From positions 1-64,000 of the forward strand of contig NZ_JACHEB010000017.1 in assembly GCF_014201335.1 (NCBI RefSeq): DNA of 64,000 nt, given 5' to 3'. This document shows, piece after piece, positions 63,030 through 64,000 of this stretch. The notes beneath the pieces were generated by a model. That model worked only from the letters and a program-made list of their open reading frames with translations. It was not told the origin of the DNA and made no database searches. The stretch comes from Tunturiibacter gelidiferens. Its GTDB lineage: Bacteria; Acidobacteriota; Terriglobia; Terriglobales; Acidobacteriaceae. The position numbers were made by a program, and so were the translations under genes. Each line of letters starts with the position of its first letter. The first letter of the stretch is position 1.

Positions 63030-63955
63030 TGAATACGTCTCTCGTTCATGTCGAACTCCCGCCCGCAGAGGTGCCATACGCTCTTACCCAAGCCCAAGCC
63101 ATGTTGCGTCAGATGGTTTTAGACACAGTCCCGTCCATTCACTCCAAACGCAACTACGCAAAGGCGCTCGATGATCTGTTTGCATTTTGCGCCAGACGAC
63201 CTCTCTCTCGTGCGCTCCTGATGGAATACCGGACGACGATGGAGCATCTCTCCCCTTCGACCATCAATGTTCGGATGTCAGCGATCCGAAAGCTAGTCGG
63301 CGAAGCAATGCGCAACGGAATGATCGGGCGTGAAGAAGCCGACAATTTGACTGACATTCCCAACGTCCGGCAGAAAGGAACTCGGCTGGGCAACTGGCTC
63401 ACTCGCGAACAGGCGAGGGAACTTCTCGCGGTGCCCGATCGGTCGACTCTCAAAGGTAAGCGCGACTATGTGATCATCGCTCTCCTGGTCGGCTGCGCTT
63501 TGCGCCGGCGTGAGTTAGCAACCCTCAACATCGAAGACATCCAGCTCCGTGAAGGAAGATGGGTGATAATCGATCTCCGCGGCAAAGGTGGGCGGATTCG
63601 AACGGTGGCGGTTCCGATATGGGTAAAGCAGGGGATCAACTCCTGGATGACCGCTGCCAAAATCGAGGACGGGCGGCTGCTTCGGCCGGTCTCTAAATCC
63701 GGAAAGATTCCGCGGCACGAGTTAGGAGACTGGGCCATCTGGTCGGTAGTTGAACAGTCATCGAAGCAAATCGGGATTGAGCACTTCGGCGCCCATGATC
63801 TGCGTCGCACCTGCGCTAAGCTCTGCCGGAAGAGTGGGGGCGATCTGGAGCAGATCAAGTTTCTGCTCGGTCACTCTTCGATCCAAACAACCGAGCGTTA
63901 TCTGGGATCCGAGCAGGAGATCGAGATTGCGGTCAATGACAATCTCGGGCTTTAA
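63029..63955 (+). CDS. Tyrosine recombinase/integrase
   Basis: 308 residues from a GTG start. An N-terminal SAM-like core-binding domain (SIHSKRNYAKALDDLFAFCA, STINVRMSAIRKLVGEAMRN) is followed by the catalytic domain with all active residues in order: Arg in GCALRRRELATLNIED, Lys in RGKGGRIRTVAVP, HxxR in HDLRRTCAKL, His in LLGHSSIQTTERYLG and the nucleophile Tyr in the same segment. XerC/D-sized proteins of this kind resolve plasmid multimers or integrate elements. The position at the end of the replicon module fits a resolvase. An iteron-like site overlaps the start codon and two hairpins lie just upstream. Confidence 0.93.
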   Translation: MNTSLVHVELPPAEVPYALTQAQAMLRQMVLDTVPSIHSKRNYAKALDDLFAFCARRPLSRALLMEYRTTMEHLSPSTINVRMSAIRKLVGEAMRNGMIGREEADNLTDIPNVRQKGTRLGNWLTREQARELLAVPDRSTLKGKRDYVIIALLVGCALRRRELATLNIEDIQLREGRWVIIDLRGKGGRIRTVAVPIWVKQGINSWMTAAKIEDGRLLRPVSKSGKIPRHELGDWAIWSVVEQSSKQIGIEHFGAHDLRRTCAKLCRKSGGDLEQIKFLLGHSSIQTTERYLGSEQEIEIAVNDNLGL

Positions 63956-64000
63956 CATTCCGTTTGCGCTAAGCATCGCTTCGACCTCGCAGAACTGCTG
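63956..64000. other. Window end, non-coding
   Basis: Only 45 bases follow the recombinase stop; nothing can be assigned. Confidence 0.3.

Noticed and set aside
1..64000. tRNA, rRNA or riboswitch genes
   Set aside because: No cloverleaf, rRNA-like sequence or known riboswitch core was recognised by eye in the gaps; a covariance-model scan would be needed to exclude small RNAs.

Overview
The window looks like DNA from an acidobacterium of the Terriglobia type (Granulicella, Terriglobus or Edaphobacter-like). This is inferred from a large FtsX/MacB-type permease without its own ATPase (the ADOP type), an S9 peptidase, a big exopolysaccharide locus rich in acyltransferases, and a PEP-CTERM protein. 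Two separate plasmid-style replication/partition modules, many decayed insertion sequences and a tyrosine recombinase suggest a megaplasmid, or a chromosome carrying integrated plasmid DNA. No rRNA, tRNA or CRISPR array was recognised.

Layout. 0-9 kb: S9 peptidase, ADOP permease, then a graveyard (decayed DHA2 efflux pump, an SDR dehydrogenase and an acyltransferase fused tail to tail by a deletion, a VanZ-like remnant). 9-37 kb: exopolysaccharide locus with an OPX exporter, a Wzc-type co-polymerase/tyrosine kinase, a WbaP-type initiating sugar transferase, eight glycosyltransferases, five intact acyltransferase-3 proteins, an O-antigen-ligase-like protein and a methyltransferase. It is interrupted by IS6, IS5 and IS481 remnants, and no flippase is visible. 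37-46 kb: AT-richer accessory DNA with replication-like module 1 (HTH protein, ParA, Rep-like protein and a repeated TTTCATCCCC motif), a PEP-CTERM protein, a probably truncated integrase-like gene pair and a frameshifted beta-propeller gene. 46-52 kb: a GGDEF protein and a RES/Xre toxin-antitoxin pair, with three copies of a dispersed repeat and remnants of IS110 and an AAA ATPase. 53-56.6 kb: a photoactive yellow protein (PYP) locus. 57-64 kb: module 2, with an RPA-type RepA, eight tandem 22-bp iterons, a second repeat array, ParA, a ParB-like protein, a DUF1016 nuclease and a tyrosine recombinase.

The most exciting system is at 53.3-56.6 kb. A PYP homologue with the chromophore cysteine and the key Tyr and Glu conserved follows a PYP-type 4-coumarate:CoA ligase and lies 15 bp upstream of a PAS-PAS-GGDEF diguanylate cyclase. 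This reads as a self-contained blue-light to cyclic-di-GMP switch. A second diguanylate cyclase and a large exopolysaccharide locus in the same window offer a plausible, unproven, output such as light-controlled matrix or biofilm formation.
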